DNA of 64,000 nucleotides, from the NCBI RefSeq assembly GCF_042186555.1, contig NC_133336.1:190828251-190892250 (forward strand), given 5' to 3'. The notes below the pieces were generated by a model, which was not told the origin of the DNA, did not search any database, and worked only from the letters and a program-made list of their open reading frames with translations. Made by a program: the position numbers and the translations under genes. Below are positions 1 to 11,458 of the stretch, piece by piece. This stretch comes from Aquarana catesbeiana. Taxonomy: Eukaryota > Chordata > Amphibia > Anura > Ranidae. How positions within the stretch are numbered: the stretch's first letter is position 1; each line of letters begins with the position of its first letter.

Positions 1-490
1 ACATGAAAAAAGGTCCCTGCAGATTTTTAAAACCGCGGGTGCAGGGAAATCACATGACGCACTGTGTGTTAGATGCGTGGGAGTGCCATTAAGAATGAAT
101 TGCAGCCTTGCACATCTGTAAAAGAGCAGCACATTTTGGCTATTGGTTTTTGTGGGTGTGGGAACAGGTGCGATTCCCGCACCCGCAACTACCCGCACAA
201 GTTTGAACCTAGCCTTATACGGATACATAGAGCACCAATATCGCATAGCTACAATGCTATATGTTGTATAGCTTTAAATGAATGTTGTATATTGTGCAGT
301 TATACATTAATATTTTATATTGTATAGTCAGGGCCATCTTTAATAATGATTGAACCCCCGCAAACATTTTCTTGGCCCTTGGCCCTCCCCCAATGCAATT
401 TTGCTCTCCACCTGCTCTGAAATACATACACAAATATCAGTTAGACTCAAAATCACTTTACTGATACAGATCAGACAGCGATTGCGATTG

Positions 491-590
491 GTTGCCAGAG
501 GTTACAGCATATCATTACCACTTAGTGACTGGTTGCTAGAGGTTACAGCACACATTACGGCTCACTGATTAGTTGCTAGAGGTTGCAGCA
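491..590 (+). repeat. 40-bp tandem repeat, 2.5 copies
   Basis: The motif GTTGCCAGAGGTTACAGCA starts at 491 and recurs with few changes at 532 and 572, a period of about 40 bp. It lies upstream of the receptor gene and codes for nothing recognisable. Confidence 0.7.
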
Positions 591-599
591 CATTTTTTC

Positions 600-890
600 T
601 AACGTTAAACAGTATATTGTATACTTGTAGATGAAAGTTACATTTTTTAATAGATTAGTATTATATATTTTATAGTGATATATTAATGTCATATATTGTA
701 TAGTTATTGTATAGTTATATACTGTATTAACATTATACAGTATATTGTATAGTTATATTTTAATGTTATATATTGTATAGTGATATATTAATGTCATATA
801 TTGTATAGTTATATATACTGTATTAACATTATACAGTATATTGTATAGTTATATGTTATTGTTATATATTGTATAGCTGTTATATTATTA
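600..890. repeat. AT-rich degenerate satellite
   Basis: Irregular repeats built on TATATTGTATAGTTATAT, including a near-exact duplication around 720-850. This is simple low-complexity DNA just upstream of the promoter region. Confidence 0.7.
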
Positions 891-902
891 TATAACTAGT
901 GG

Positions 903-913
903 TTTCCTGGAAA
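903..913. promoter_or_regulatory. GAS-like (STAT) palindrome
   Basis: TTTCCTGGAAA is a perfect palindrome matching the STAT consensus TTC-N3-GAA. It sits about 130 bp before the start codon and 30 bp before a TATA-like box. STAT sites (GAS) control some mammalian Fc receptor genes such as FCGR1A. That it works here is inference. Confidence 0.4.
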
Positions 914-941
914 TGTGCTCATAATACACAGGAGCCTCCCC

Positions 942-948
942 CTATATA
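942..948 (+). promoter_or_regulatory. TATA-like box of the receptor gene
   Basis: CTATATA lies about 95 bp before the ATG at 1040, a plausible place for a core promoter with a short 5' UTR. An ETS-type sequence (TTTCCTGT, ACAGGAAA on the other strand) lies at 987-994 and would suit a PU.1-driven myeloid or B-cell gene. No transcript evidence is available. Confidence 0.35.
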
Positions 949-1039
949 CTAGTCGCCTGTCATCCTGTGTAGGTTAAACATTTTGATTTCCTGTCTTGAC
1001 CAAACAGCACCCTTCCAGGCAGACATTTCTAACGAGGCC

Positions 1040-1082
1040 ATGAGCGATACAGGGTCAGTCCTGATATGGGTGATCCTAATTG
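1040..1082 (+). CDS. Fc receptor-like, exon 1 (signal peptide, first part)
   Basis: ATG at 1040 follows GAGGCC, a fair Kozak context. It encodes residues 1-14 and the first base of codon 15: MSDTGSVLIWVILI, the hydrophobic start of a signal peptide. The donor is G|GTAAGT-like (GT at 1083). The next in-frame Met would lie in exon 2, after the hydrophobic core, so this ATG is the natural start. Phase 1, as in other FcR signal exons. Confidence 0.85.
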
Positions 1083-1325
1083 GTAAGTGAGATAGTATGT
1101 ATTTATTGGCCTGTATTGTTACACATAAGTGATCATGCGCTTTATCATATAGCGATTTTGATTTTTTTTTTTTTTACATATTTTTTAAGCAATTTTGTTT
1201 GCACTGTTACTTTGTACTTAGATTTTAATTATTTGTATGTGTACAACAATTTGCATGTAACCGAATATATACTAAATACAATATATAATACACACACATA
1301 TTTTATATATATATATATATACACA

Positions 1326-1802
1326 CAGTGGGGACGGAAAGTATTCAGACCCCCTTAAATGTTTCACTCTTTGTTATATTGCAGCCATTTGCTAAAATCA
1401 TTTAAGTTCATTTTTTTCCCTCATTAATGTACACACAGCACCCCATATTGACAGAAAAACACAGAATTGTTGACATTTTTGCAGATTTATTCAAGTCCAC
1501 ACAGCTGGACTCAAATGAAGGTGTAGAACCATCTCAAGGATGATCAGAAGAAATGGACAGCACCTGATTTAAATATATGAGTGTCAGAGCAAAGGGTCTG
1601 AATACTTAGGACCATGTGATATTTCAGTTTTTCTTTTTTAATAAATCTGCAAAAATGTCAACAATTCTGTGTTTTTCTGTCAATATGGGGTGCTGTGTGT
1701 ACATTAATGAGGAAAAAAATGAACTTAAATGATTTTAGCAAATGGCTGCAATATAACAAAGAGTGAAAAATTTAAGGGGGTCTAAATACTTTCCGCCCCC
1801 AA
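1326..1802. mobile_element. Tc1/mariner MITE
   Basis: Begins CAGTGGGGACGGAAAGTATT and ends with the inverted copy of the same sequence (about 1720-1800). The arms are long, about 110 bp, with no transposase between them. It sits in TA-rich DNA, as expected for TA-target insertion. The same terminus starts the larger element at 63134, so this is its internally deleted form. Confidence 0.85.
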
Positions 1803-1837
1803 TATATATATATGTACTATATTTTTATATATATTAG

Positions 1838-1886
<49 letters not shown>
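1803..1886. repeat. (TA)n microsatellite
   Basis: An almost uninterrupted TA dinucleotide run next to the Tc1 MITE. Confidence 0.9.
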
Positions 1887-1888
<2 letters not shown>

Positions 1889-2051
1889 CAAAAGCGTGTC
1901 AGCTGGTGCACAGAGCAAATCTAGTCGTTGAGAAAAAGAAAAGACACCAGTGGGGGACACGCTACGATCATCATTTTAATGTAGAAGAGGAGAAATATGT
2001 GGGCATGCTATAAGAGTGAATAAATAAAATATAATTAACATCTATGCGTGT

Positions 2052-2770
2052 TTAATCACTTTAGCCCCGGAAGGATTTACCCACTTCCTGACCAGGCCTT
2101 TTTTTCTTTTGCGATACGGCACTGGGTTATTTTAGCTGCACGGTCGTGTGACTCCGTACCCAAACAAAATTGACGTCCTTTTTTTTCACATAAACAGAAC
2201 TTTTATTTTGGTAGTATTTGATCACATCTGCGATTTTTATTTTTTTGCGCTATAAACAAAAAAAGACCAACATATTTTTAAAAAAATAATATTTTTTTTA
2301 CTTTCTGCTATAATACATATCCAAAAAGAATATATTAAAAAAAATGTATTCATCAGTTTAGGCCAATATGTATTCTGCTACATATTTTTGTTTTTTTTTG
2401 GTTAAAAAAAAAATCGCAATAAGCGTATATTGATTGGTTTGCGCAAAAGTTATAGCGCCTACAAAATAGGGGAAGGATTTAGGGACTTTTTTTTTTAATT
2501 GTTTTTACTAGTAATTGCGGCGATCTGTGATTTCTAGTGGGACTGCGACATTGCGGCGGACAAATCTGACCCCAAAGTGACACTTTTTGGTGACCAGTGA
2601 CACCAATACAGTGATCAGTGCTATAAAAATGCACTGATCATGGTATAAATGGCACTGACAGGGAAGGGGTTAACACTAGTGGTGATCAAGTGTTAAGTGT
2701 TCCCTAGGGAGGTCTTTCTAACTGTCAGGGGGACGGACTGACTGGGAGTAGAGAGAGATCGCTGTTCCTG
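2052..2770 (+). mobile_element. TTAA-target repeat, 3'-incomplete copy
   Basis: Starts TTAATCACTTTAGCCCCGGA and follows the same internal order as the full copies at 18362 and 21594: a 'gcgatacggcac' block, 'ttgacgtcctttttt', 'ttttgcgctataaac', then 'gcactgatca' and 'aaggggttaac'. Similarity fades near 2770 and no AAGTGGTTAA end is visible. Ends of TTAA-CC...GG-TTAA suggest a piggyBac-type non-autonomous element. Confidence 0.7.
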
Positions 2771-3545
2771 ATCAATTGTTACCAGTGTAGAACATAAGTC
2801 GGCCGGCTACAGTACAAGCGCCTGTCCAATCGGGACGTTACAGCGCGGTGACGTCAGCACGTCTCTCCTCCCGACGCAGTTTGTCACAAGTCTGACATCG
2901 TCCCGGGGCTCGGGCGGCACAAACCTGCTTGGCACTGTAGGAGTGGCGTTATGTTGTGATGTCTCAGCCTTGGGGGATATCATCACTTCCTCCACATGTC
3001 AGGCAGCGGCAGAAAGTGTCACCTGTCACCTGTCCCAAGATTCGCTATTGTCACACAACTGGGTGGGCTCAGGGCGCAGTGCTCGGCGCCCTGAGCCCAC
3101 CCTTTTTTGAAGCAAATTAGAGCCTCAGGCTCTAATCATGTGCTTCAAAAAATACCCCTAGAAATCCATGAGTCAGGGGCCCTGAATGTAGATTAGGGGG
3201 GCGGCGCCCCTTATAGACAGACCCCCCACTGCAATCAGCATGATTAGGTATGCTGCACATATCGCACAATCTGTTTTTCTTTGGCTTAAGAAAGAGAGAG
3301 GAGCTTAAAACTATTGCCATTTCACTTGTAATATTAGAATTTAAATAAATATTTTTCAGTGGTGCCTTAACCCTTGTTGTGAATTTGCTCTACATTGGAC
3401 CTTTGGGCAAATCCAGGATTGGCAAGCACTTGAAGGCTTTGCATGAAGTGCAGTTCACCTTTTGTAATTTTTTATGATTTTCATATATATATGTGTGTGT
3501 GTGTATGAATATGACCAAATGTTGGTGGACACGTGACCATCTGAC
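2770..3545. other. Unassigned intronic DNA with GC-rich hairpins
   Basis: No coding region recognised. Two strong inverted repeats lie together: TGGGCTCAGGGCGC pairing with GCGCCCTGAGCCCA (3063-3102), and GAAGCA...TAGAGCC pairing with GGCTCTA...TGCTTC (3109-3148). They may be the tip of an old MITE. Confidence 0.45.
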
Positions 3546-4924
3546 CATTTGTGTTGGGCGAACGGTTCAGGCCGAGCAAAAGTTTGGCCCACACATTGCC
3601 CGTTCGGGTGTTTGCCGAACATCCGAATTTTCTGTGTGATCTGCGAGATGTGCGTCCGGCGAGCTCACAGTCAATATGTTGTTAAGGAGCAGGGCCGGAA
3701 AACCGGCTGCCATGTCCTTAACAACTAATGAGTCATCAGCTGTCAACGGGCTTCACTATGAAAAAAACGGCAGGGGGGGTCCCACCTCCCAGTCCATACC
3801 AGGCCCTTATTCAAGCACATAGCCTGGCAGGCCAGGAAGGGGGGGGTGAGTGAATGCCCCCCCTCCTGAACCCTATCAGTCCACATACCCTCAACAGGGG
3901 GGGTGCTTTGGGGCGGGGGGCTCAAAGCACCTTGCCCCAATGTTGATGGGGACAAGGGCTTCTTCCCAACAACCCTGGGCAGTGGTTGTGGGGGTCAGTG
4001 GTCAGGGGGCTTATCAAAATCTGGAAGCCCCCTTTAACAAACGGGGCCCCCAGATCCCACCCCCTATGTGAATGAGTAAGGGTACATTGTACCCCTACTC
4101 ATTCACCAAAAAAAATGTCAAAATGAAAAAAAACACAGTTTTTGGCAACTCATTTATTAAAAAATAAATTTAAAAAAGTATGTCCCCGATGAAGATCCAG
4201 CGCCAATCATGACGCCCGCCGCACTGCTGGACCCGAAAAAAGAAAGAAAAAAACCCGCTGCACCCGCAAGGAAGGCTGACCGCCGAATGCCTGGCATCGT
4301 GATTGATGATGGATCTACATCGGGGGACATTGTGTTTTTATTTTTTATAATAAAGCAATTATCAAAAACTATTTATTTTTGACACTTTTTTTGATGAATG
4401 AGTACGGAAACAATGTACCCCATACTCATACACATAGGGGGTGGGATCTGCGGGGCCCCCTTGTTAGATTCCAATAAGCCCCCTGCCAACAAACCGCCAC
4501 AACCGCCGCCCGGGGTTGTCGGTAAGAGGCCTTTGTCTCCATTGTCCACAACATGCTTTGTGCTGCCCCCCAACCCCAAAGCACCCCCCATCTTGAGGGC
4601 ATGTGGCCTGGGATGGTTCAGGAAAAGGGGGCGCTCGCTCATCCCCCCCTTTTCTGACCTGCTGGTCTGCATGCTCGGATAAGGGTCTGGTATCGATTTT
4701 GGGAGGACCCCGCTCCCTTTTTTTTAAATTTTGGCATAGGGTTCCCCTAAAATCCATACCAGACTCAAATGGTCATTTTTTTATATATATATTGCAGCCA
4801 CAAAGTCCATTTAAATGTCTTTTTTTTTCTTTAGAAATGTCAGTTTTGCTGCAGCAGCTTCTATACATGGTTCAGACGTGCCACTTTACATACAGACTAA
4901 GTGTACCCCCTGGGCACTATATTT

Positions 4925-5979
4925 TTTTTTTTTAACAAACAGTGGTGCTTTATTGAGAAAAAAGTAAGAAAACAAAATACAAATTACTGATGTATTTAGA
5001 TCGACAGGCCAGTATATCATCTTGCCATATGCATTAAGTACACTGGATATGAACCATAAGAGTGTATAGTCCACCAAGACTCACAGCATAACAAGATTAG
5101 TGATTTCTAAGTGTATGACACAACACATAGTATAACAATTTATTTGAGACATCAATTCTGTCGAGATCAGATGACCCTCTACCCTTAATCATATATAATA
5201 TACAATATGTGCTCAGGTTAAGGTCCAAGGGGCCCAGACCTTCTCAAACTTCCAATGGCAACCCCTATTAGAATAATTCATTTTGTATAGAGGCAGGGCC
5301 GCGTTGACCATCGCCTCCTATGCAGCCACCTCTGGTCTAAGAGGAGGTAGCCATTTCAGCAGTATTTCCTTTTTGGCATAGTATAAGCAGCTTCAAATGG
5401 TGAGGACGCTGTTCATCGTCATGGATTCCTAGTAGAGCAAGGGAGGGGGCAGGTATTAAGGCAAGTTGTGTTCTAGTATTCATTTCGGTATACACCGCCT
5501 CCCAGTATGGCAATATTGAGGGGAACTCCCAGAGGATATGTAAGTAAGTACCCTGTTGCAATCTAAAGTGGGGGCATACCGAGTCTCGCTCCAGAAAGAT
5601 TCTGTTGAGTCTCTCAGGGGTATAGTATACGCGATGCAGAAATTTGACCTGTATCAGCCTGTCCAGAGACAAGATTACAAGCTTCGGGCCCAGCTCCAAG
5701 CAGTCCTCCCTATCTAGTGATGGGATATCCCCCTTCCAATATTCCCACAGCTTCTCCATCCTGAGAAGGTCAGTGCACAGAAGAGCGCCATACAAGGCCG
5801 ACAGCGGTTTGTGTAGATCTCCTGGTGTCAAAAACTCCTCAATGGAGTTACTCTTGAGATCTGGGGAATTGAGTATTAGCAGCATGCCGCGACTGGAAGT
5901 ACCAAAATAGCATCCAGCCAGGCAGTCCGAACGTTTGGGATAATAGTGAAAATCTCAGGAGTGTGTCTGTTGGCACCCA
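4925..5979 (-). mobile_element. 5'-truncated L1-type LINE insertion
   Basis: The insert is flanked by a perfect 12-bp target duplication, GGCACTATATTT, at 4913-4924 and 5980-5991. On the minus strand it ends in a poly(A) run (about 4922-4933 seen as T on +) and carries the end of ORF2. The structure is that of a 5'-truncated, target-primed insertion. It sits inside the dispersed repeat of 3550-6290, so it is younger than that copy. Confidence 0.85.
5217..5885 (-). pseudogene. L1 ORF2 C-terminal fragment
   Basis: A 182-residue minus-strand frame (5885-5337) carries the C-terminal L1/Tx1 ORF2 pattern: 'LSALYGALL', then 'IQVKFLHRVYYTPERL', then 'GTYLHILWEFPSILPYW'. After a break near 5337, another frame continues to about 5217 with 'NAALPLYKMNYSNRGCHW' and ends with the usual Trp-rich L1 terminus. 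The reverse transcriptase and endonuclease domains are missing, so this is a dead 3' remnant of a retrotransposon in intron 1. Confidence 0.85.
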
Positions 5980-6289
5980 GGCACTATATTTAAAGGAATT
6001 TTTCATTTTTACTGTTTCACTTTAAGCATCCCTAAATCATTGCCCCTTTAAAAACGATTGTTTTTAAAAATAAATTTTGCATTGATGCATGTCCCCCAGG
6101 GCAGTACCCAGACCCCCATAGCCTTTTTATGGCCAATTACTTGCATATAAGCCTTCAAAATTGGGACTTTTGATTTTTCATGTTTGGGTCCCATAGACTT
6201 TAATAGAGTTTGTGGATCAAGGGCCAAACTTTTTCCCTGTTTGGGAGTTTTTGTGCAAACCAAACAGGAGGGTGTTCAGCCCATCTCTA

Positions 6290-6800
6290 CTGACCATCAC
6301 ACCAATATGAGCTTGTTGGACATCCCATTGCAAAACCATGGGCATTAATATAGGGTTGGTCCCCCCAATGGTGGCTATAACATCCTCTAATCTTTCCACA
6401 AGGTTTTGGATTGTGTCTCTGGAAATTTGTACCCATTCAGCCAAAAGAACATTTGTGAGGTCAGGTGCTGATGTTGGATGAGAAGACCTGGCTCACAATT
6501 GGTGTTCCAACTCATCCCAAATATGTTCAGTAGGGTTGAAGTCAGGGATCGGTGCAGGACACTCAAGTTTCTCCACACCAAACGTGTTAAACCAAGTCTT
6601 TATGGAGCTGGCTTTGTACACAGGGGAACATTTATGCTGGGAAAAAAACTTTCCCCAAACTGTTGTCTCAAGGTTGGATGTACTCAGTTGACTAAAAGGT
6701 CTGTTTGCTGCATTTTTAAATCTTCACTGGAAACATCTGAACTCAATAAGTTGGAGAGATGCCACATACTTTTGGCCATATAGTACATATATTATGTATT
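6290..6800. mobile_element. Tc1-derived fold-back relic
   Basis: Shares diagnostic text with the Tc1-type relics at 32048 and 57309: 'catttgtgaggtcaggtgctgatgttggatgagaag' (in pieces), 'ttgaagtcagggatcggtgcaggac' and 'ggctttgtacacagggga'. It is a diverged, truncated copy without intact ends. The 101-residue + frame is a by-product. Confidence 0.6.
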
Positions 6801-7170
6801 TATTTATTTATACAATGTGATTTGCTATCAGAGCCCACATTTCAGGGGGATGTAGCGATCAGTCCAGATGAGGTGCAATGTAGCTGTCAGACTACATTGT
6901 GGATTATGATTGTCAAGGTAGAGTCATATATGGTAGATATCTGTAGGTGATATTCATTACGTGTACAATGCAATATATGTTACATTGTTGTGAATTTAAA
7001 AACATTATGGTCACTCCCTGTAATAAATATTAAAAAATAGTTTATTTTCGTTCCAAAAAAAAAAATGAGTTAACCAAAAACATCTATGGTTCTTTTGAAT
7101 TTTTTTGGATTATGAATGATGGCTCTAAGTCTTACTTTTTTTTTTTTTTCATTTTTTTTTTTTTTTATAG

Positions 7171-7191
7171 GGATCATGACAGCCAGCCCAG
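7171..7191 (+). CDS. Fc receptor-like, exon 2 (21-bp mini-exon)
   Basis: Exactly 21 bp between TTTTTTATAG and GTAAGTTT. Joined to exon 1 it reads on in frame as GIMTASP plus the first base of the next Gly codon. The 21-bp second signal-peptide exon, phase 1 on both sides, is a conserved signature of the FcR/FCRL family. Too short to be found by an ORF search; length, splice sites and frame all agree. Confidence 0.9.
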
Positions 7192-7295
7192 GTAAGTTTC
7201 TAAGTATATTCATTTTAAAAGATCAAGCACTGAATTATAGAGCAACATCAAATTCATCCATCATAAATACTATGATTCTTTCACCAGAGTACCCA

Positions 7296-7808
7296 TTAAA
7301 GTGTTACTAAACCCAGGACCCTGCATTCACTATATCTGGTCTCCCACGGTACACAGAACATGGAAATGCAATTATTTTGGTAAATATAAACTGCTAAATA
7401 CCTTTTCTCATCAGCAGTATATAGCAGTCTTGTGACTTCTATCAGTGTCTGGTTAAAGCTTGTAGAAGGAGTTTTCATTCTACTCTGACTGTCCTATGAG
7501 GCTGCAGGACCCCTGACCTTCTGTCTGGACAGTTCTGATTGGCCCGGTGCCAATCACATGCACCCTCCCAAGAAAAGAAAAAGCAATACACACCAAATTG
7601 AGCATGTGTAGAGTGGCTCCAAGGCTCTGTACTATTATCAGGTGGATTGGGGACAGTGTAAGAAGGAGAGGATCAGAGAAGACAGGATCAAACAGCCTCT
7701 TTACACAATGCAGAGGATTCACCCCTGAGGTGCCACAGTTAGTATAACAAGCATGCTTTACTGCATATACAGACTGATTTCACTGTTGTGGGTTTAGTAA
7801 CACTTTAA
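7296..7808. mobile_element. TTAA-target MITE
   Basis: TTAA at both ends, with inverted termini AGTGTTACTAAACCC and GGGTTTAGTAACACT. About 510 bp and non-coding inside. Related by its ends to the MITE split at 37521-45028. Lies in intron 2. Confidence 0.8.
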
Positions 7809-8585
7809 GTTACTAGTTACCGAAGTGTAATACTCTAATTTATACTTTGTGCTAGCTCTGTCTTGTTCTCTATGTTTCATGACATGTGCGCATATTACTG
7901 TAAAACTAGAATTTTGCTGTAACATTTTTTTCTTTCTACTATGGTGCTTGTGCGCACATTATCTATTTCCTTCTTATAATTCGAATAAAGATTATAGTAA
8001 AATAAAATAAATAGTTATAAAAAATAATTATTAAAAAAAATATTTAAAAAAATAAGATAAATTGCAGAAACTGATATGATTCAATAATCTGAAGTCAATT
8101 GGAATTTTAATAATTCTGTTAAATTATATTCACTGCCTTTTAAAGTGAATCTAAAGTCCGCAGGGTGGGTGGAGGCTCTTGCCATAATGTGCTAGTATGC
8201 ACAGCATTATACGGGGCACACTTACCAACCAATGTACCGTTTTCAGCACTGGCATGTCCCAGCTTGCAGTTGTCTTTCTCTTTGTGCAGTTGTCACATCT
8301 TCCTTCACCGTGTTCTCTGGCTTCGCTCCTTCTCGGAAATCGGCTTGCCAATGATGATGTGACTCCTGCACATATCCACAGAAGTCCCCAAAACTCTGCT
8401 CAATTCTCTGCATCTGACAGATGTGAAGAAATGAGCTAGTAGTGTACACTGCACTGTGGATATGCCGCAAGGCAGTGTGGTAGGAGCAAGAGGAAGAGAT
8501 TTTTCAGCAGAAGAAACTTTGCACGTCAGAAGACAGCAATGACAGAGACGTCAGCAGGTGCAACCAGTTAGGTGAATGACTTCTG

Positions 8586-9672
8586 CTCCTTTAGTAATTC
8601 TGCCATAGTGTGTTCCAATATTTGCCAAACCTCTGACCTATCTTTAATGAACTGTCCAGCCCTTGCAATTAAACCTAATCCACACTTTATGCCAAACTCC
8701 CAAATATAACATTCTACCTAACCTAAATATTTTATGGTGCCTTCAGCCGCTAACACTACCTTTTCTATACTTAACTTATATGTAGGTAAGAGTGTTTGGG
8801 AAATGTTCTATCCCTCCTCCTTTGTTTTTTTCCCCCTTGTGCCAACCATCTGTTCACCTTGCATTATTTGTTCTATTATAGATTTATCCTTTTTATATTT
8901 GCTCCTAATGAGTGAACATCTCCATGAAACGCGTAGAGCCTCAGCCTTATGCTACATCATTGCAATCATGTGATTTTGAGATCTAATAATATGACATTTT
9001 ATCATCATCAATTATTATCACCGTTGACATATTTATGTTCATTATGAATTGGAACAATTTACTACATATCTATGAATCTTTTACCATTATACAGTGAATT
9101 ATGTTGTTATTGTGTACAATAAATTGTTAAGATGCTATTATTGTTTAACATGCTACATTTTTATCAAATCCATGTATATTTGTTCGGAATCAATAAACAT
9201 GTGCTTGCATACCTAATTTTCTTAGCTGTGCTTCATATAAAGTCCCAACCAACCCCCCTCTTTTAATCCTTTAGTAATTCAACCATAGTGTGTTCCAATA
9301 TTTGCCAAACCTCTGACCTATCTTTCATGAAATGTCTAGCCCTAGCAATTAAACCTAATCCTCACTTAATTCCAAACTCCTAAAATTGACACCTACCTAA
9401 CCCTAACATTTTATCTTGGGAGAAAAAAAAAGCACTGGATTTATGCTAAGATATGTTCAGGTACCTAAAGCGAACAGTTTCACCTTATTCACAATAGTTA
9501 CTTTGCATAGTGAACTTGCACTTTACTAAGTGAACAGCCCCTATTCCATTAGTAAATTAACACCAGAGTGTTCCAATATTTGCCAAACCTCCAACTGATC
9601 TTTATTGAAATACCTAGTCCTAGCAGGTAAACCTAATTCTTACTCAATTTCTAACTCCTACATTTGAAACCT
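8586..9672 (+). repeat. ~140-bp intronic repeat, three copies
   Basis: Copies at 8586-8733, 9269-9417 and 9545-9672 all carry 'tgttccaatatttgccaaac' followed by 'aattaaacctaat'. The first two are separated by an unrelated, probably Penelope-derived piece (8734-9268), the last two by about 130 bp. This is local duplication inside intron 2 with no coding content. Confidence 0.75.
8900..8942 (+). other. Degenerate hammerhead-like / Penelope terminal motif
   Basis: CTAATGAG, 12 nt, then TGAAACGCGT. This resembles the CUGANGA...GAAAC core of hammerhead ribozymes carried by Penelope-like element termini. The conserved G5 is A here, so this copy should be inactive. Confidence 0.4.
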
Positions 9673-10022
9673 GGATTCGGATGGAAAATTTGTACGACAA
9701 GCTGTCTGCCAATTTTCGGATCATTAGTATGGTGCTTTCGCTTAGCCGATTTCGCTTTTTTATCAGACAAAAGCTGGATGTGCAGACTATAAAATTTTTG
9801 TCGGATGTGAACTCAACGTCCGATTTTCTTTTCATTAACATCTTTTCAGAAACGAAAGAATACATACAAAACTATTCAACACATTACATCACTTCTGACG
9901 TTGTATTCTGTCGAATTAAAATGTTCACATTGTGAGTAACCTCTTCACTTTCGACATGAGACTAGCTTTCCACAAAAAACGGACGTTCGGTCATCTGAAA
10001 ATCTAAACGTGTGTACGAGGCT
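9665..10022. mobile_element. Harbinger-type MITE relic
   Basis: The right end reads 'cgtgtgtacgaggctt', the terminus common to the Harbinger-like elements in this window (compare 31535). The left end 'ggaaaatttgtacgacaag' is a degenerate inverted match. No transposase. Confidence 0.55.
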
Positions 10023-10175
10023 TAACTTTAAAAACAGGCATACTCAATGCTCAATACCCCTCACTTCCATCTCACCCATTCCCAACCTTTTTTTTAAATA
10101 CCTTTATTAGCTGTTTTTCAGTCTCCTGACTCTCTAGCTTGTGTCCCTCACTGGTGCCACATTCAGGGTTGCAGT

Positions 10176-10580
10176 GCTGCAATATTTGTCATTGTGGACT
10201 GGTCATGTCTTTGTAATGACAACCGGTAATGCAGTTTTTGGGACCTGAGAGGATCTTCACTGTTGGACAGCCAATGGGTAGGGTCTATGTCACCCATGCA
10301 TTTGTGTGGATGCCCCAAGTAATACCCACCTCCTCTGCAGAGTAAGAGATAAAAGAATCAGAGCCCAGCTTATCTTTATTTGTGTCCATGTGGACTTGCC
10401 ACTTCTTTGTAATGACATCCAGCACCGCAGTCTTCAGGACCTGAAAGTACCCGCACCCCTTGACAGCAAATAGGGAGGATCTATGTCACTCATGCAGTAA
10501 CTTTTATGCTACAAGGAGGAATCTTCTCCTCTGCAAGGAAAGTGATAAAAGACTTGGGACCCAGTGCATCTTTCAAGTAT
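10176..10580 (+). repeat. ~210-bp diverged tandem duplication
   Basis: Blocks 10176-10385 and 10386-10580 share in order 'tctttgtaatgaca', 'gggacctga/aggacctga', 'tctatgtcac', 'ctcctctgca' and 'gataaaaga'. Non-coding, intron 2. The stretch 10581-10911 after it holds nothing I recognise before the exon 3 acceptor. Confidence 0.65.
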
Positions 10581-10911
10581 TATAGTTGGTGGAGAGCAAA
10601 GAGCGGAAGGGGGTTTTTACTCCTGGAGTTCAGGATTACCGCCTAACGCATGACACCATTTGAGTTGGGTTGTCCCAGCCTAACCTTTAAGCTAATGCCT
10701 AACACTAGCTATCTGTTGTTAGGCATAGCAAAAGCTTCCATTTCTACATGTGATAAAATTGTGATCCAAGGGGGCCAGGCCAAAAAACAGAATGGTTCTG
10801 CTTGTAGAGATTACATTCACTGGTTGTGCAATGTGTGGTTTATTCTTCCAAAATGTATACTGCTTCAATGGCTTTCTTGTTGTATCACCTGAGTAACATA
10901 TTGTCTTCCAG

Positions 10912-11169
10912 GAGCTGCAGAAAGACCAATAGTGACTTTCAATCCCAACTGGGCCAAAGTATTCACAGGAGAGTCTGTAACTATGATGTGCTACATAAGC
11001 CTTGCCCATCAAAATCAAACGTTTTCCTGGTACAAAGATAATAAGCAGTTATCTGTCAATGGCCAAACGTATACAATATCCTATACCGGAACTGAACACA
11101 CTGGAAATTACCAGTGCGGGACAACTTTTTATGAAACTAGTGGTATTAGTAGGCTGGAGGTCATCTATG
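10912..11169 (+). CDS. Fc receptor-like, exon 3 (Ig domain D1)
   Basis: 258 bp, acceptor TTGTCTTCCAG, donor G|GTAAGTT, phase 1. Encodes residues 22-107 with the classic N-terminal FcR domain pattern: 'IVTFNPNW', 'GESVTMMCY' (C48), 'FSWYKD' (W61), and 'HTGNYQC' (C90). C48 and C90 should form the disulphide. N56-Q-T is an N-glycosylation sequon. The start matches the D1 domains of mammalian Fc-gamma receptors, where the motif is also P-x-W after a short strand. Confidence 0.92.
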
Positions 11170-11458
11170 GTAAGTTCCCTAGTAAGGTAAGGATTAGACA
11201 CTTTTTTGTCTTTTCTATAGAAGCAGGGTGGCACTTTTTTGCTTAGTAAAGAAGAGGTCTAACCACATTTGGAAAGATTCCTTTAAAGTAAGAGCTGTGA
11301 AATGTGAAATGGCCTTCCATAAGAGATAGTTAGTTCTAGCTAACTCTTTAGATTGTTAAAAAGGTTGTATGTATTTCTAAATTCACATAATATAGCTGGC
11401 TATTAATATAGGGCACATGAATGTGTTTAATATTGCAGGAAATTGAATCATAAGGGTG

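Larger units (their letters stand above)
1..900. other. Upstream flank, no gene
   Basis: I see no coding region here. Positions 1-240 resemble a dispersed repeat with alternating 'cccgcac' and 'gcgggtg' blocks. A short tandem repeat (491-590) and an AT-rich degenerate stretch (600-890) follow. The small open frames show no family resemblance. Confidence 0.5.
3550..6290. mobile_element. Dispersed 'gttcgcc-gaac' repeat, split by an L1
   Basis: Begins near 'ttcaggccgagcaaaagttt' with 'gccgaacatccgaattttc' and ends near 6290 with 'ttcagcccatctctac'. Shorter copies occur at 46315-46570 and 60170-60715. It contains GC-rich, inverted-repeat-like blocks (3780-4080 against 4440-4690) that create open frames on both strands. 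The L1 tail at 4925-5979 interrupts it. I cannot name the family. The frames here are not genes. Confidence 0.55.
1083..7170 (+). other. Intron 1 of the Fc receptor-like gene
   Basis: 6.1 kb from GTAAGTG to TTTTTTATAG. It holds a Tc1-type MITE, a (TA)n run, a partial TTAA element, GC-rich hairpins near 3063-3148, a long dispersed repeat split by an L1 tail, and a Tc1-derived fold-back. From 6800 to 7170 I see only AT-rich unique-looking DNA and T-runs before the acceptor. Confidence 0.8.

Noticed and set aside
3743..4757. Overlapping Pro/Gly-rich frames on both strands
   Set aside because: They lie in GC-rich blocks of the dispersed repeat and recur in its other copies.
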